A stretch of DNA of 64,000 bases from JABDGM01 sp963738665 (GCA_963738665.1 CAVTXL010000003.1:620001-684000); one strand, 5' to 3'; positions 46,348 through 57,668 are shown, counted from the stretch's first letter. Notes: generated by a model not told the origin, from the sequence alone. A program made the numbers and translations.

Positions 46348-47249
46348 TTAAATGCGTGTCGACACTTGCCACAGCGTGTAAATCATCACGGGCATGACGA
46401 CGGAGTAGACGCCCGACCAGGAGAGGACTAGTCGGCGGACGAAGCATTCGCGGCGGGCGGCGAAGGCGGGCGGCATCGTCGTGCAGAGCTGCGAGAAGCC
46501 GCTGTAGAACGAGGCCGTGCCCCACAGGCCGGCCAGGAATGGGAGGATTAGCCCCAGAACCAGCACCGCGGCCAGCGCGTTGGGTCCGGCGCCGAAGATC
46601 ACCACGCCCATCGCGACAGCCACGTAGAGCGGCAGGATGCCCATCAATGCCAGGGCCGCCTCGGCCTTGGCCTTCACGGCGTGCAGCACGACATCGACCA
46701 TCGTCAGCCGCACGCCGGAGAGCAAGCAGTAGAAGTACAGGCTGGGCAGGCACACGCCGCTGGCGGCCACCAGGCCCAGCGCGTAGGCGGCCGTTAGTTT
46801 GAAGGCGTTGCCGCTTGTCCAGGGCATCGCCCGACTGCGCCGGGAGTTATCTTTTCAAAATAGGCCAGCGGCTGCGACGGATTTTTTAGCCAGTCGCTTA
46901 CCGACATCAGTTGCGGCCACTGACCGGCGACCGTCAGCACCAGCGACATCGCCAGGCCGAACAGCACGAACGACGCCAGCGAAATCGCCAGCAGCCGGCC
47001 CACGAGGAGCGATTGGAACGGCCGCTGGCGAATCAGCTCGTGCAGCCGCGGGCGGTCCTTGAGGAGCAGCTCGATGATGCTGCAAACGCGAGCATCCTGA
47101 GCGTCGATTGGCCGATCGTCGATTGGTACGAGTTTCACGTCGTCGCCGATGTCGTTGGCAGCGACTGGGGCGGTCGTAGGTTGCGGCGGCCGTGTGCTGC
47201 CGCGGCCTGGTGATTTGGTAAAGCAGTCGAACGTGTTGGCAGTGTTCAT
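46348..47249 (-). CDS. Polytopic membrane protein of the PspA operon, one frameshift
   Basis: Starts MNTANTFDCFTKSPGRG at 47249. A cytosolic stretch (VCSIIELLLKDRPRLHELIRQRPFQSLLVGRLLAISLASFVLFGLAMSLVL by landmarks DRPRLHELI and RLLAISLASF) enters the first helix; near 46815 the frame changes into AFKLTAAYALGLVAASGVCLPSLYFYCLLSG and three more helices to WQVSTRI. About 300 residues, five to six helices. The fold recalls the next upstream protein (47374-47973), so the pair are likely paralogues. Likely works with PspA at the membrane; no named family. Confidence 0.62.
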
Positions 47250-47373
47250 AACGGTGGCCTTGAGAATGTTAAATTGAATTGAGGATCACGCTTGTTGTCG
47301 GAGAACCGGACGGTAGCGCGTGCCGGCTGATCGAATCAGCCGCGGGGGGCTAGCCGCCGGGTTTGACATCGAT

Positions 47374-47973
47374 TTATGGCAACTGGAAAGTGAACAAACC
47401 GAAAAAGTAAAACAGCTCGGTGCCGATCGCGGCCACGACGAGGAGCCACCACACGGGCGGCACCTCGTGCGCCGGTTCGAGCCGTTCCAGCACGCGGTTG
47501 AAGACGTCGGTCATCGAGACGCCGACGCCCGCGAAGACGATCAAGTTGACGATCAGCACCACGGTCGAATGCGGGATGGCCGCGGTGAAGAACCAGTTGA
47601 TCGGGATCGAAGCGATCATCGCGAGGCCGCCCCAACTCACGGTGACAAGCGCGGCGAGCAGCGTGCTCGAAGCGCTCAGCCGCGAGCCGGAAAAGCTGTT
47701 GAGGATGTACAGGGCCGGCAACGGAATGGCCCAGGCCAGCCCCGCGGCCAAGGTGCAGATGAAGCCCTTGAGGAGCACGCTGCCCGCGCCCCCTAACAGA
47801 CCCATCGTCATGCCGTAGGTCGTCGTGCCGAGAATGGCCGTAGCGAGCAGAGCCAGCCAAACCGGCCAGCGATAATGCGTTTCCCCTCGATTCCACGCGG
47901 CGGCAAAACTTTCGGGATCGCGGAGGGCCAGCCCGACATGGGCGATGCCCGAGCGCAGGTGCTGTCGAAACAT
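47374..47973 (-). CDS. Polytopic membrane protein at the head of the PspA operon
   Basis: 199 residues, uninterrupted, MFRQHLRSGIAHVGLALRDPESFAAAW. Five predicted helices: WPVWLALLATAILGTTTYG, VLLKGFICTLAAGLAWAIPLPALYILNSF, LLAALVTVSWGGLAMIASIPINWFF, VVLIVNLIVFAGVGVSM and WWLLVVAAIGTELFYFFGLF. The P-x-LYxxNS/LSG pattern after the second helix is shared with the downstream membrane protein (LPSLYFYCLLSG). Likely promoter region lies in 47974-48140 but none was clear. Confidence 0.65.
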   Translation of the reverse strand: MFRQHLRSGIAHVGLALRDPESFAAAWNRGETHYRWPVWLALLATAILGTTTYGMTMGLLGGAGSVLLKGFICTLAAGLAWAIPLPALYILNSFSGSRLSASSTLLAALVTVSWGGLAMIASIPINWFFTAAIPHSTVVLIVNLIVFAGVGVSMTDVFNRVLERLEPAHEVPPVWWLLVVAAIGTELFYFFGLFTFQLP

Positions 47974-48272
47974 GATTCGGTCTCCAAGTTAGTGAACGCT
48001 GCGCTGCCATTGAACCCAGGCTGAGCTGTCAGCCATCAGCTTTCAGCCGTTAGCCAGAAAAAAATGGAGCATTTGCAGGCGCAGTCTTCATTAGGATGTG
48101 GTTGCCTAACGAGGAAACCGGCGGATGGCAGGGGCGTTAACAGATGAATCAAACGATTCCACGTACCCCCGCTCCGCGTGGCAAGGTACATTTTGGCCGC
48201 TCTGCGGCCCGTGCGGCAAACACGAATAGTAAATGGGCCCGCCGCCCTCGACGCAGAGCGTCGAGAATCGCA

Positions 48273-48293
48273 TTCCCACGCGGAGCGTGGGAA
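48273..48293. repeat. REP-like palindrome TTCCCACGC-gga-GCGTGGGAA
   Basis: A perfect 9-bp inverted repeat. A relative (TTCCCACGC-aaa-GCGCGGGAA) is at 51184-51204. Nearby TGTCTCGCC-AGCCTCGACACA-type sequences at 48313-48343 and 51122-51150 are a second shared repeat. Confidence 0.7.
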
Positions 48294-48405
48294 CGAGCAC
48301 GCCCGCTTGCGCCGGCGATGGCTGTGTCTCGCCGAGCCTCGACACAACCTACCGCCCGGCATACGATGGATTTTGTCGTCGCCATCGTTTCGGAAACCGC
48401 ATTCA

Positions 48406-49665
48406 ATGAAGTCGCTCCTGCGTTTCGTGTTGATCTTGGCCGTGCTCGCGGGCCTGTTGGCCGCCGGTTATCGCCCCGTGGCCAGCTATTGGAAAGAGCG
48501 GCATCGGATTCATTGGCGGACGGAAAAGGTGACCCGCGGGCGCGTCGTCTCGGTCGTCGAATCGACCGGCACCGTCAAACCGGTGGTGAGCGTATCGATC
48601 GGCTCGTTTGTGTCGGGGCCGATCGTCGAGATCGCGGCCGACTTCAACCAGGTCGTCAAAAAGGGCGACTTGTTGGCCCGCATCGATCCGCGGATCTACG
48701 AGGCCAACGTTGCCCGCGACGAGGCGATCTTGGCCACGCAGCAGGCCGAGGTCGAGCGGGCGAAGGCATTGCTCGAGCAGGCCGAGCGCGACGAAAAGCG
48801 GTCGATCGCCCTGCAGAAAGAAAACGCAGATTTCATCTCGCCCAAGGAAATGGATTCGTTCCATTTCAATCGCCTGTCGCTGGCCGCACAATTGAAATTG
48901 GCCGAGGCGTCAGTGAAGCAAGGCACAGCCGCCCTGGCCAACTCGCGGGCCAACCTGGGTTACACCGAGATTCGCTCGCCCGTGGACGGCATGATCATCG
49001 ATCGCAAGGTCGATCGCGGCCAGACGCTGGCGTCGCAGTTTCAGACGCCTGAGCTATTCGTCGTCGCGCCCGAAATGGAAAAGAAAATGTACGTGTTCGC
49101 CTCGGTCGACGAGGCCGACATTGGTTTGATCCAACAGGCCAAATTGACGGGGGCCCCGGTAAAGTTTCGCGTCGACGCCTACCAGGACGAGCGGTTCGAC
49201 GGCACGATCGAACAAATTCGTAAGAACTCCACGACGACGCAGAACGTGGTAACCTACCCGGTCGTCGTGGCCGCGCCGAACCCGGACCTGAAATTGCTGC
49301 CCGGCATGACGGCGACGATCGATTTTCAAGTCGGCGAAAAGTACGAGGCACTGCGGATTCCGAACGCGGTGTTTTGGTTCTACCCGAAGGTGGAACAAGT
49401 GCGGCCGGAAGATCGGGAGCTGTTTTACGTCGCGAGTGGCGACAAGCAGACCGATCAACCGAAAATCAAAGAATCAAGTTTTGACGAGGAGGAGAATGCC
49501 CAGCCGCATAATCACCGCCAGGTGTGGGTAGTCGACGGCGACTTTTTGAAGGCGGTGTCGATTGTGACCGGGCTGATCGGCACGAAGTACACGGAGGTGG
49601 TTTCCGGCGACTTGTCAGATGGGGTGCTCGTAGTGGCAGGAGTGCAGCCGCCGGGCGTGGAGTGA
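48406..49665 (+). CDS. HlyD/MacA-like membrane-fusion (adaptor) protein
   Basis: 420 residues from ATG 48406 (MKSLLRFVLILAVLAGLLAAGY, an inner-membrane anchor). Order: lipoyl half one (GTVKPVVSVSIGSFVSGPIVEI...VVKKGDLLARIDPR), a coiled-coil hairpin (YEANVARDEAILATQQAEVERAKALLEQAERDEKR...), lipoyl half two (LGYTEIRSPVDGMIIDRKVDRGQTL), then beta-barrel domains (FASVDEADIGLIQQ). These are the MacA/HlyD landmarks. Earlier in-frame ATGs run through dispersed repeats and are rejected. Followed by a MacB-type permease. Confidence 0.88.
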   Translation: MKSLLRFVLILAVLAGLLAAGYRPVASYWKERHRIHWRTEKVTRGRVVSVVESTGTVKPVVSVSIGSFVSGPIVEIAADFNQVVKKGDLLARIDPRIYEANVARDEAILATQQAEVERAKALLEQAERDEKRSIALQKENADFISPKEMDSFHFNRLSLAAQLKLAEASVKQGTAALANSRANLGYTEIRSPVDGMIIDRKVDRGQTLASQFQTPELFVVAPEMEKKMYVFASVDEADIGLIQQAKLTGAPVKFRVDAYQDERFDGTIEQIRKNSTTTQNVVTYPVVVAAPNPDLKLLPGMTATIDFQVGEKYEALRIPNAVFWFYPKVEQVRPEDRELFYVASGDKQTDQPKIKESSFDEEENAQPHNHRQVWVVDGDFLKAVSIVTGLIGTKYTEVVSGDLSDGVLVVAGVQPPGVE

Positions 49666-49692
49666 TCGAACGGCCGGGGTGAATTACAAGAA

Positions 49693-49780
49693 CCCTCTCC
49701 CATTCGGAGAGGGCTGGGTGAGGGGCAACTCGTAATTGCCGAATTCCCTCACCCCGTCCCTCTCGCAAAGGGAGAGGGGG
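49693..49780. repeat. Two CTCTCCC/GGGAGAG palindromes between adaptor and permease genes
   Basis: CCCTCTCC-cattc-GGAGAGGG (49693-49713) and CCCTCTC-gcaaa-GGGAGAGGG (49758-49778), with GGGTGAGGGG and CCCTCACCCC between, form a larger inverted arrangement. Same element as at 69 and 53098-53182. Confidence 0.75.
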
Positions 49781-49792
49781 AGTTTTCAGACG

Positions 49793-51033
<1,241 letters not shown>

Positions 51034-51215
51034 ACGCGGCCACAAGAATCACGGATGTAGGATGTAGGGTGGCGTCGAGTCCGCGAGACACACCATTTGC
51101 TGCGTCGTGCCGTCGGCGATTGGTGTGTCTCGCCAAGCCTCGACACACCCTACGCACTCAACACAGAGCGTCATGAAATCGCGTTCCCACGCAAAGCGCG
51201 GGAACGAGAACGTTG

Positions 51216-53234
51216 TCACCTCGGGCCCCCCTCGACTGGCGGCGGAATCGTCGGCAGCGGCGGCAGCTCTTCGACGTTGGGCAAGCGGCGGCTCTTGAGC
51301 TGTTCGAGCGGATCTTCCAGGTGGAACGAGTCCTCGGCCGGCTGCTCGCCGGCCGGGTAGCGATCGACGTTTTCCGAGGGATGCAGGTCGCGCGGATAGC
51401 AGGGATCTGGGAACGCGTAGCCCAGCGGCCCGACTGATCCGTAGCGCTCTTCTAAAAACCGCACGCCGTGCGTTTCCAGAATCGTGCCGGTCTGCCGCTC
51501 CAGCCGGGCCAACTCGGTGTTGTAGAGCGAAAGCGACTGGGCCTGGGCGCTGACCGAGTTACCCCAGTCGACAATCGCCTGCAGCACGTTCAGATATTCG
51601 GTCAAACCAGCCCGGTAGCGGCCCATCTGCTGTTCGAGATTGTCACGGGCGGCGCTGCGGGTTTCGCTATAGGCCAGGTACTGCTCGTAATACTGGTCGA
51701 GGTTCCGCACGCTCAGGGCCAGGTCGTGCACCGCGCTGTGCAGGCCCTGGTCGAGGTTGGCCCGGTCGCGGGCGATGATGAGCTCCTGCTGGCGCAACTG
51801 GGCCCGCGCTTGTCGCAGGCCGAGCGGTACGGAAAAGTTGACACCCAGCGTCCAGTCGGTCCCTGCGCCCAGCGGCGAGCCGACGTGATCGCCGCTGGGC
51901 ATCACGCCCTCGATGCCGTTCCAACGGTAGAGCGACACGGCATCGACCCGTGGCAGGGCCTGGTTGCGGGCGATCAGCCGCTGCTGCGCGTCGGCTTCGA
52001 GGATCAGTTTCAGCTCGATCAAATCGGGCCGGAATTGTTCGGCCAGCCCGATAATCCGCTGCCAGTCGACCAATAGGCGGTCTTGCGCCGGCGGCGAGAC
52101 AGGCACCAGCCGGTTCGGATCGTACGGCGGCAGCCCCATGATGTTCCGCAGGGCGGCCTCTTGCTGCAACACGTTGGCCTTCGCGCCGATTAAACTGGCG
52201 CGGAAGTTGGCCAAAGCCAACTTTGTCTGGGCGACGTCGCCGCCGTTGGCCTGGCCGACCCGGCCGCGGGCCTCGGTCAGGTCGTAGGCGAACTGGGCCT
52301 GCTCGACCTGCCGCTCGCGGGCCCACAGGTCGGTCCGCGCGAAGACGAGGTTCCAGTAGGCCTCGATCACGCTGCGGACCATTTCCTGGACGCTGTCTTT
52401 GAATTGAAAATAGGAGCGCTCGGTGTTGATGCGGGCGATGACGATCGGCGCCACGTTGGCCGCGACGCCGCTGCCGTTGAGCAGCGGCTGAGTGAAGCTT
52501 ACATCGAGCGACGTGCGGTTTTCGGGGTTCAGCGGAAACACGCCCGGCTGAAACCGCGACGTAAGCGAGTCGACACCGAAGGCGAACTCGCCGCCGGTGA
52601 GCGTGGTTTTTGAGAGCTCAAGGCCCAGGTCGTAGTCGTCGGTCCGCGTGCCGTCGATCAGCGTCCGCGTGGGATCCATCGGGTCGAAAAACGCGGTGGG
52701 CGGCTCGCGGCGGTCCCAGGTGTTAGTCACGCTCAAGTTCGGGTCGAAGGGCCCGCGGGCCTGGTCGACCGTTGTGTTGGTGATGGCCGTGTCGTAGATG
52801 GTACTGCCGCTGGCGACGGCGGTAGCGCCGGCCAACACGCGGATGACGTCCGAGTTATCGAGCGAGGTGCGGATTGCGTCGTCGAGTGACAGGTTTGCCG
52901 GCGGCGCGTCGAAGCGCGGATCGCTGACCGTCGGCGGCTGGGGGTCGTGGGGCAGCGCCGCGTGGGGCAACTGGGCCGGATCGCGGACGAGGATCCGCCG
53001 CTGCTCGGGCAGAGGGCATTGAACGGGAAGCTGGGCCCAGACGCGGCCAACTAGCGCGCTCGCGGCAATGGCCAGTACGAGGCATCGGCGAACAACCCTC
53101 TCCCGCCGGGAGAGAACAGGGTGACGGAGTTTTGAAGGCCGCCCTTTCACACTCACCCCAACCCTCTCCCAAAGGGAGAGGGGGCGTTTCCAAGCGAGTG
53201 CTAGCATCAACAAGAGGCGGCGCAATCGTCTCAT
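51216..53234 (-). CDS. TolC-like outer-membrane efflux protein with repeat-expanded signal peptide
   Basis: 672 residues. The mature part has two outer-membrane-efflux repeats: LSLDDAIRTSLDNSDVIRVLAG, then the helical barrel (YFQFKDSVQEMVRSVIEAYWNLVFARTDLWARERQVEQAQFAYDLTEARG...) and a second copy (RQARAQLRQQELIIARDRANLDQGLHSAVHDLALSVRNLDQYY...GLTEYLNVLQAIVDW). Landmarks AYWNLV and TEYLNVLQA are typical. The N-terminus reads MRRLRRLLLMLALAW, then about 35 residues encoded by CTCTCCC/GGGAGAG repeats, then RRCLVLAIAASALVGRVWAQ, so the signal peptide appears interrupted, or the true start is further in. Lies 62 nt after the ATPase gene on the same strand. Confidence 0.85.
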   Translation of the reverse strand: MRRLRRLLLMLALAWKRPLSLWERVGVSVKGRPSKLRHPVLSRRERVVRRCLVLAIAASALVGRVWAQLPVQCPLPEQRRILVRDPAQLPHAALPHDPQPPTVSDPRFDAPPANLSLDDAIRTSLDNSDVIRVLAGATAVASGSTIYDTAITNTTVDQARGPFDPNLSVTNTWDRREPPTAFFDPMDPTRTLIDGTRTDDYDLGLELSKTTLTGGEFAFGVDSLTSRFQPGVFPLNPENRTSLDVSFTQPLLNGSGVAANVAPIVIARINTERSYFQFKDSVQEMVRSVIEAYWNLVFARTDLWARERQVEQAQFAYDLTEARGRVGQANGGDVAQTKLALANFRASLIGAKANVLQQEAALRNIMGLPPYDPNRLVPVSPPAQDRLLVDWQRIIGLAEQFRPDLIELKLILEADAQQRLIARNQALPRVDAVSLYRWNGIEGVMPSGDHVGSPLGAGTDWTLGVNFSVPLGLRQARAQLRQQELIIARDRANLDQGLHSAVHDLALSVRNLDQYYEQYLAYSETRSAARDNLEQQMGRYRAGLTEYLNVLQAIVDWGNSVSAQAQSLSLYNTELARLERQTGTILETHGVRFLEERYGSVGPLGYAFPDPCYPRDLHPSENVDRYPAGEQPAEDSFHLEDPLEQLKSRRLPNVEELPPLPTIPPPVEGGPR
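53098..53182. repeat. CTCTCCC/GGGAGAG palindrome pair within the TolC-like gene
   Basis: CTCTCCC-gcc-GGGAGAG (53098-53114) and CCCTCTCCC-aaa-GGGAGAGGG (53162-53182) are read as protein between two halves of the signal sequence. Confidence 0.78.
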
Positions 53235-53296
53235 GCCTCGGAGTTTCGGCCATCGACCTCCGATTGCGCCAGACGTGACGAATCTCGCAATTCATC

Positions 53297-54063
53297 TTAC
53301 CGCGCCGCGGGCGCCGTATCGTGCGAATGTAACGCCTCGAGCGCCTGGGAAAACTCTGCCGTGTCGATCACCACGCTGCCGTCGCGCAGCACGAGCGTTC
53401 GCCGGGCATGGCGACCAATCTCCTGGTCGTGCGTGACGAGGATCACGGTCAGGCCTTGTTCGGCATTCAGCCGCTGAAACAGCTCGATCACTTCGCCGCT
53501 GGTGCGCGAGTCGAGGTTGCCCGTCGGCTCGTCGGCCATCAAGATTGACGGACCGTTTACTAGCGCCGCGCAATGGCCACGCGCTGCTGCTGACCACCCG
53601 AAAGCTGGCTGGGATGATGGTCCAGCCGATCACCCAACCCGACTTTTCGCAACACTTCGGCCGCCCGCTCATGGCGCTGCCGTACAGAAGTTCGCCGGGC
53701 GTAGACCAACGGCAACTCGACGTTTTCCAGAGCGGAAGTGCGATTCAGCAGATTGAAATTCTGGAAAACGAAGCCGATCTGCCGATTGCGAATGCGGGCC
53801 CGCTCGTCGCGCGACATATCGGCGATCTCTTCGCCGTCGAGCAAGTAGCTGCCGCTGGTGGGCCGGTCGAGGCAGCCCAGCGTGTTCATCAGCGTCGACT
53901 TGCCCGAGCCGGAGGGACCCATCAAGGCGACGTACTCGCCGCGGGCGATCGCGAAGCTGGTCGGCTTCAGCGCCTCGACCGCAACCTCCCCCAATTGATA
54001 GACGCGCGTGATGTCGCGCAAACGAATCAGTGGATCAGCGTCGGTCGATGGGCGATCCGTCAT
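53297..54063 (-). CDS. MacB/LolD-type ABC transporter ATPase, one frameshift
   Basis: MTDRPSTDADPLIRLRDITRVYQLGE. Walker A LMGPSGSGKSTLMN, Q-loop FVFQNFNLL, signature LSGGQQQRVAIAR; the frame breaks near 53553 directly after IARR, and continues as LMADEPTGNLDSRTSGEVI (Walker B) and VILVTHDQEIG (switch His). The joined length of about 255 residues is normal. Stand-alone ATPase of the MacB class that would power the permease at 49793. Followed 62 nt on by the TolC-like gene. Confidence 0.88.
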
Positions 54064-54097
54064 TTGAGGCCTGGCGCGGGCGACGCGAGAATTTCAC

Positions 54098-55170
54098 TCA
54101 CGACTCGAATTCATGCCCGGCCATTAGCGCGGACGGTCCTTTTTCCGGCGCGTAGAACAAGTCCATGATGCCGTGGATCAGGCCGATCGTGTCCGGATCG
54201 GCATCGCCGAAGCGCGTGGCCAAAGGCGCAAGAAGCCAGCGGCCCTCGGGCCAGCGGACCTCCATCACCTTGGCGCAGTCTTCCAGCAATTGATAGACGC
54301 GGGCCCGTGTGACGCCGATCGCATCGGCTTGCTGCTTGACGCTCGGCGCGCTTCATCCAGGCTCAGCCGCGCCGCAGTCAGGTGGGCCACCTGGTCGCCC
54401 AGGTCGATGCGAATCTGGTCGACCATCGGCTTGACGACGTACCGCTCGACTTCGTCGACCGACGGCAGATCTTCCTGCGCAATGCGTTCCAACAGCCAGC
54501 GGTTCAGGGGCGGGATAAAGCGCGGCACCAGGACCACGTCGATGTTTTCCTGCAGCGTGGCCGTGGCCAGCGCCTCGTGGACTGTGCAAAACACTTCCAG
54601 GATGGCCTGCACGCGCTTTTCGCCGTGCGTCTTCAGCGATCGGATTTCCGCGAGCGATCGATCGGCATATTCCTCCAGGCGCGAGTGCCAAATCACCGTG
54701 GGAAGGGCTTGCAGCGACGGCGCGAGCCGGCCTAGCTTTTCCGCTCCCATGCCGTAGCGCATTACCGTTTCGCACCAGCTCGACCAGAGCAGCTCTGATA
54801 CGATCGAGGCATCGAAGCTACACGGCTCGGCCGGCTTTGCAGCTCGTTTTGACGATTCGCCGCCGGAGAGGCCAAACGGCAATTCTGACGTGGCCGTTTT
54901 CGTCGCCCGCTTCAAGAGATCGAAGAACCCCAATATCTTCTTATGGCCGACGCCCGGCGTGGACATCAGCTCGTCGAGCGGCCGGGCCAAGAGATCGCGC
55001 AGCGGGCGATCGAGAAAAGCAATCGGCAATCGGCGGTCCGTCGGCAGGACCCAGTAAGAAAGCGCCTTGTCGAGGCGATCCTGGTCGGCGTGTTCCAAGA
55101 GACCCTTACGAAGCCTTTCGTAAGTGCCCACCAATCGATAGCGGTCGTTGGAAATGGCTTTCCTGGCCAT
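54098..55170 (-). CDS. Unknown DNA-binding-type protein with helix-hairpin-helix and sigma4-like HTH, one frameshift
   Basis: MARKAISNDRYRLVGTYERLRKGLLE. Near residue 65, LLARPLDELMSTPGVGHKKILGFFDLL looks like a helix-hairpin-helix. A second similar stretch is ADRSLAEIRSLKTHGEKRVQAILEVF. The first frame ends at 54265; near 54350 the reading frame changes to APSVKQQADAIGVTRARVYQLLEDCAKVM, a sigma region 4-like HTH, and runs to 54098. About 355 residues when joined. HhH plus HTH resemble RNA polymerase alpha CTD or sigma region 4 parts, so a transcription role is inferred. No family name recognised. Confidence 0.58.
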
Positions 55171-55200
55171 TGGACGAGTGCTCCATAGTAAACGGTTCAC

Positions 55201-55594
55201 CTTCCTGGAGGATCAAACAGATGTCGCGCATGTGCAGTGGGCGGCGAGGCAACTGCGGTAGCAGCCCCCGACCGGGTGCATGGCCCCGAGCCCGCGAAGG
55301 TCGCGGCCTCTGGCCAATCTGTCAAGGAATTCTTGCCGCCAGCGGCCGGGTGTCAAGAGTAAGTTGGCGGCGGCGGCGAACAAACAGGCCAAAAACAGGA
55401 GCAGGCTCCTGTAAGATCGGCGAAATTAACTTCCGAAAATCCGCGAATTTGGCTTTGGCGACCAATCGCGCTTGAATCGCGGCCCGCTTTGGCCGTCGTT
55501 GCGACCGAAGACAAAATTTCTGCCCGTCATGCCACGAGACAGTCCCTCAACTTGGAGGTCGACCGGCAGGTTAACGCGTTCGGGACGGTGGGCG
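55201..55594. other. Gap: nothing recognised
   Basis: About 395 nt between a minus-strand gene start and the end of the MBL-fold gene. Short open frames are uncharacteristic. No hairpin with U-tract was seen. Confidence 0.45.
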
Positions 55595-56335
55595 CTAAAC
55601 CTCTAGCTCCATTCTGTCGCAGCCGATTTCGACATTCTTGAAAACCCGCCGCGCGGCCTCCACGTCGAACACGTCGTCATCCTCGTATTGCGGCCCAATG
55701 TGAACCAGGACTAACTGGCCCACATTCGCCGCCGCGGCCAGTTCCGCCACCGGCTGCAGCCAACTGTGGCCGGTGCGGGCCGGCAAATCGTCGTTGTTGT
55801 CGGCGAAATAACACTCGTGCACGAGTAGATTGACGCCGGCGATTTCCGGCAGGTAATCGGCCGCCGGGTGGGCCGTCGTGTCGGTGACGTAGGCCAGCGA
55901 TCGATCGGGCCAGTCGATGCGAAAACCGATCGAGCCGCCGGGATGTATGAGCGGAAAGTGGGTTAGCGTGGCGCCGCCTGGCAGCTCACATTCCTCTAAT
56001 AAAGGCGCGCAGCGGAAGCTCGGCTCGACCGGGAAGATCGCTTCGGCAAATAAATGCTCGAGCACCGCCTCGAGCTTCGCCTCGTCGCCGTGTAGGATGG
56101 TCTTTCGCCCGACTACCGGGGGCACCGCGGTGAGCAGGTACGTCAGGCCCATGACGTGGTCGAGATGGGCGTGCGAGAGAAAAATATCGAGCCGATCTGT
56201 TTGCCGATAGTCGCCCAAGCGGCACATGCCGCTGCCCGCGTCGAGCACGACGCCAATTTCCGGCAGCATCAAGCAGGCCGTGTGACGCCTTGCGGTCGGA
56301 TAGTACCCGCCAGTGCCTAACAGAACGAGCTTCAT
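55595..56335 (-). CDS. Metallo-beta-lactamase-fold hydrolase (RNase Z-like)
   Basis: 246 residues, MKLVLLGTGGYYPTARRHTACL. Metal motif SHAHLDHVMGL (H-x-H-x-D-H) near residue 55, later His in HPGG, Asp in VTDTTAHP, LVHECYFADN and a C-terminal His in LVLVHIGPQY: a full two-metal site in the order of the RNase Z/ElaC-like group. The substrate could be RNA 3' ends, phosphodiesters or quinolone-type signals. A TATAAT (56359-56364) fits a -10 box about 24 nt before the ATG. Confidence 0.8.
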   Translation of the reverse strand: MKLVLLGTGGYYPTARRHTACLMLPEIGVVLDAGSGMCRLGDYRQTDRLDIFLSHAHLDHVMGLTYLLTAVPPVVGRKTILHGDEAKLEAVLEHLFAEAIFPVEPSFRCAPLLEECELPGGATLTHFPLIHPGGSIGFRIDWPDRSLAYVTDTTAHPAADYLPEIAGVNLLVHECYFADNNDDLPARTGHSWLQPVAELAAAANVGQLVLVHIGPQYEDDDVFDVEAARRVFKNVEIGCDRMELEV

Positions 56336-56645
56336 GGGGCGACAGACTCCCAGGCCGCATTATAATCAGTTCGCTGCGGTGACGGGATGGTAATTGCAGG
56401 CGGAGGCCTGGCGAGACACGCCCTGCAGACCGACCGGATTACACCGTCCGCGCCGGCTCGAGTTTGTCCAGCCAGAATTCGTAGCTACCGCCGCCCATCG
56501 TCCCGAGCCCAAGCCGTGATTCGCTCGGTACCACCGAAATCGAAGGATAGAATCGACCTATCCTTTTGATGGGACCTTTGCCTGCCGTACTCATCGTTCT
56601 GCGGGCAGATCGGCAGTTACGTTCGGGCGGCAGGGAGAGACATTC
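56336..56645. promoter_or_regulatory. Divergent intergenic region between MBL hydrolase and iron-binding lipoprotein
   Basis: 310 nt. TATAAT on the minus strand at 56359-56364 suits the MBL gene. For the plus-strand gene only the GGGAGAGA ribosome-binding site (56633-56640) is clear. Confidence 0.4.
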
Positions 56646-57668
56646 ATGAGGGCGCTCAAATGGAGTTGCTTATTGATTGTCGCGGTCATGTTCACTGGCT
56701 GCGGCAAGAAAGAGGGGGCCCGCGAGGTCGTTGTCTATACGGCCCTCGACGAGGAGTTCGCGCAGACGATTTTCGACGAATTCACCCGCCAGACGGGCAT
56801 CGTCGTGCGGCCGAAGTACGACGTCGAATCGACCAAGACGGTCGGCCTGGTGCAGACGATCATCGAAGAGCGCGAGCGTCCGCGGTGCGACCTGTTTTGG
56901 AATAATGAGGTCGTCAACACGATCCGCCTGGAAAAGCTCGGCTTGCTGCGGCCGTACAAGTCGCCCGCCGCGGCCGCGTATCCTGCCGATGTGAAGTCGC
57001 CGGCCGGCATGTGGTACGGCTTCGCGGCCCGCGCCCGCGTTCTGATTGTGAATACGAATCAAGTCTCGGAAGAGCGCTGGCCGAAGTCGATCCGCGACCT
57101 GACCGACTCTCAGTGGTACGACCGCTGCGCGCTGGCGAAACCCCTTTTTGGCACGACGGCCACCCACGCGGCCTGCCTGTTCGTGGCTTGGGGCGATGAC
57201 GAGGCCAAGGCGTACTTTCGCGCGGTCAAGCGAAACGCCCAGATCAAATCGGGCAACAAGCAAGTCGCCCAGGCCGTTGGCAGCCCGGCCATCGCCTTCG
57301 GCCTGACCGATACCGATGACGCGGTCAGCGAAATCGAACACGGCTCGCCCGTGACGATCGTTTATCCTGACCAGCGCGACGGGGAACCGGGCACGCTGTT
57401 CATACCCAACACGTTGGCCCTCATCCACGGCTCGCCGCACCAGGCGGCGGCCGAAAAGCTGCTCGACTTTTTGCTCTCGGCCGACGTCGAGCGCCGCTTA
57501 GCCGAGGGCCCCAGCGCCCAGATTCCGCTGCGGCCCGGGGTGGCGGCGTCGGACCGCGTCAAGACGCCCAGCCAGGTGCGCGCCATGCAGGTCGATTGGC
57601 TAGCAGTCGCCGACAAGTGGGACGGGGCCGCTGAGTTTCTCAAAACCGAGTTCGCCACGGCGGAATAG
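56646..57668 (+). CDS. Iron(III)-type ABC transporter substrate-binding lipoprotein
   Basis: 340 residues. The signal MRALKWSCLLIVAVMFTGCGKK ends in a lipobox (FTGC). The FutA/FbpA-like body starts VVVYTALDEEFAQTIFDEFTRQTGI and includes CDLFWNNEVVNTIRLEKLGLL, FGTTATHAACLFV and the TDTDDAVSEIEHGSPVTIVYPDQ block; the final helices PHQAAAEKLLDFLLSADVE match. No permease or ATPase of an iron system is nearby, so it is orphaned in this window. Metal identity is inferred from family resemblance. Confidence 0.85.
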   Translation: MRALKWSCLLIVAVMFTGCGKKEGAREVVVYTALDEEFAQTIFDEFTRQTGIVVRPKYDVESTKTVGLVQTIIEERERPRCDLFWNNEVVNTIRLEKLGLLRPYKSPAAAAYPADVKSPAGMWYGFAARARVLIVNTNQVSEERWPKSIRDLTDSQWYDRCALAKPLFGTTATHAACLFVAWGDDEAKAYFRAVKRNAQIKSGNKQVAQAVGSPAIAFGLTDTDDAVSEIEHGSPVTIVYPDQRDGEPGTLFIPNTLALIHGSPHQAAAEKLLDFLLSADVERRLAEGPSAQIPLRPGVAASDRVKTPSQVRAMQVDWLAVADKWDGAAEFLKTEFATAE

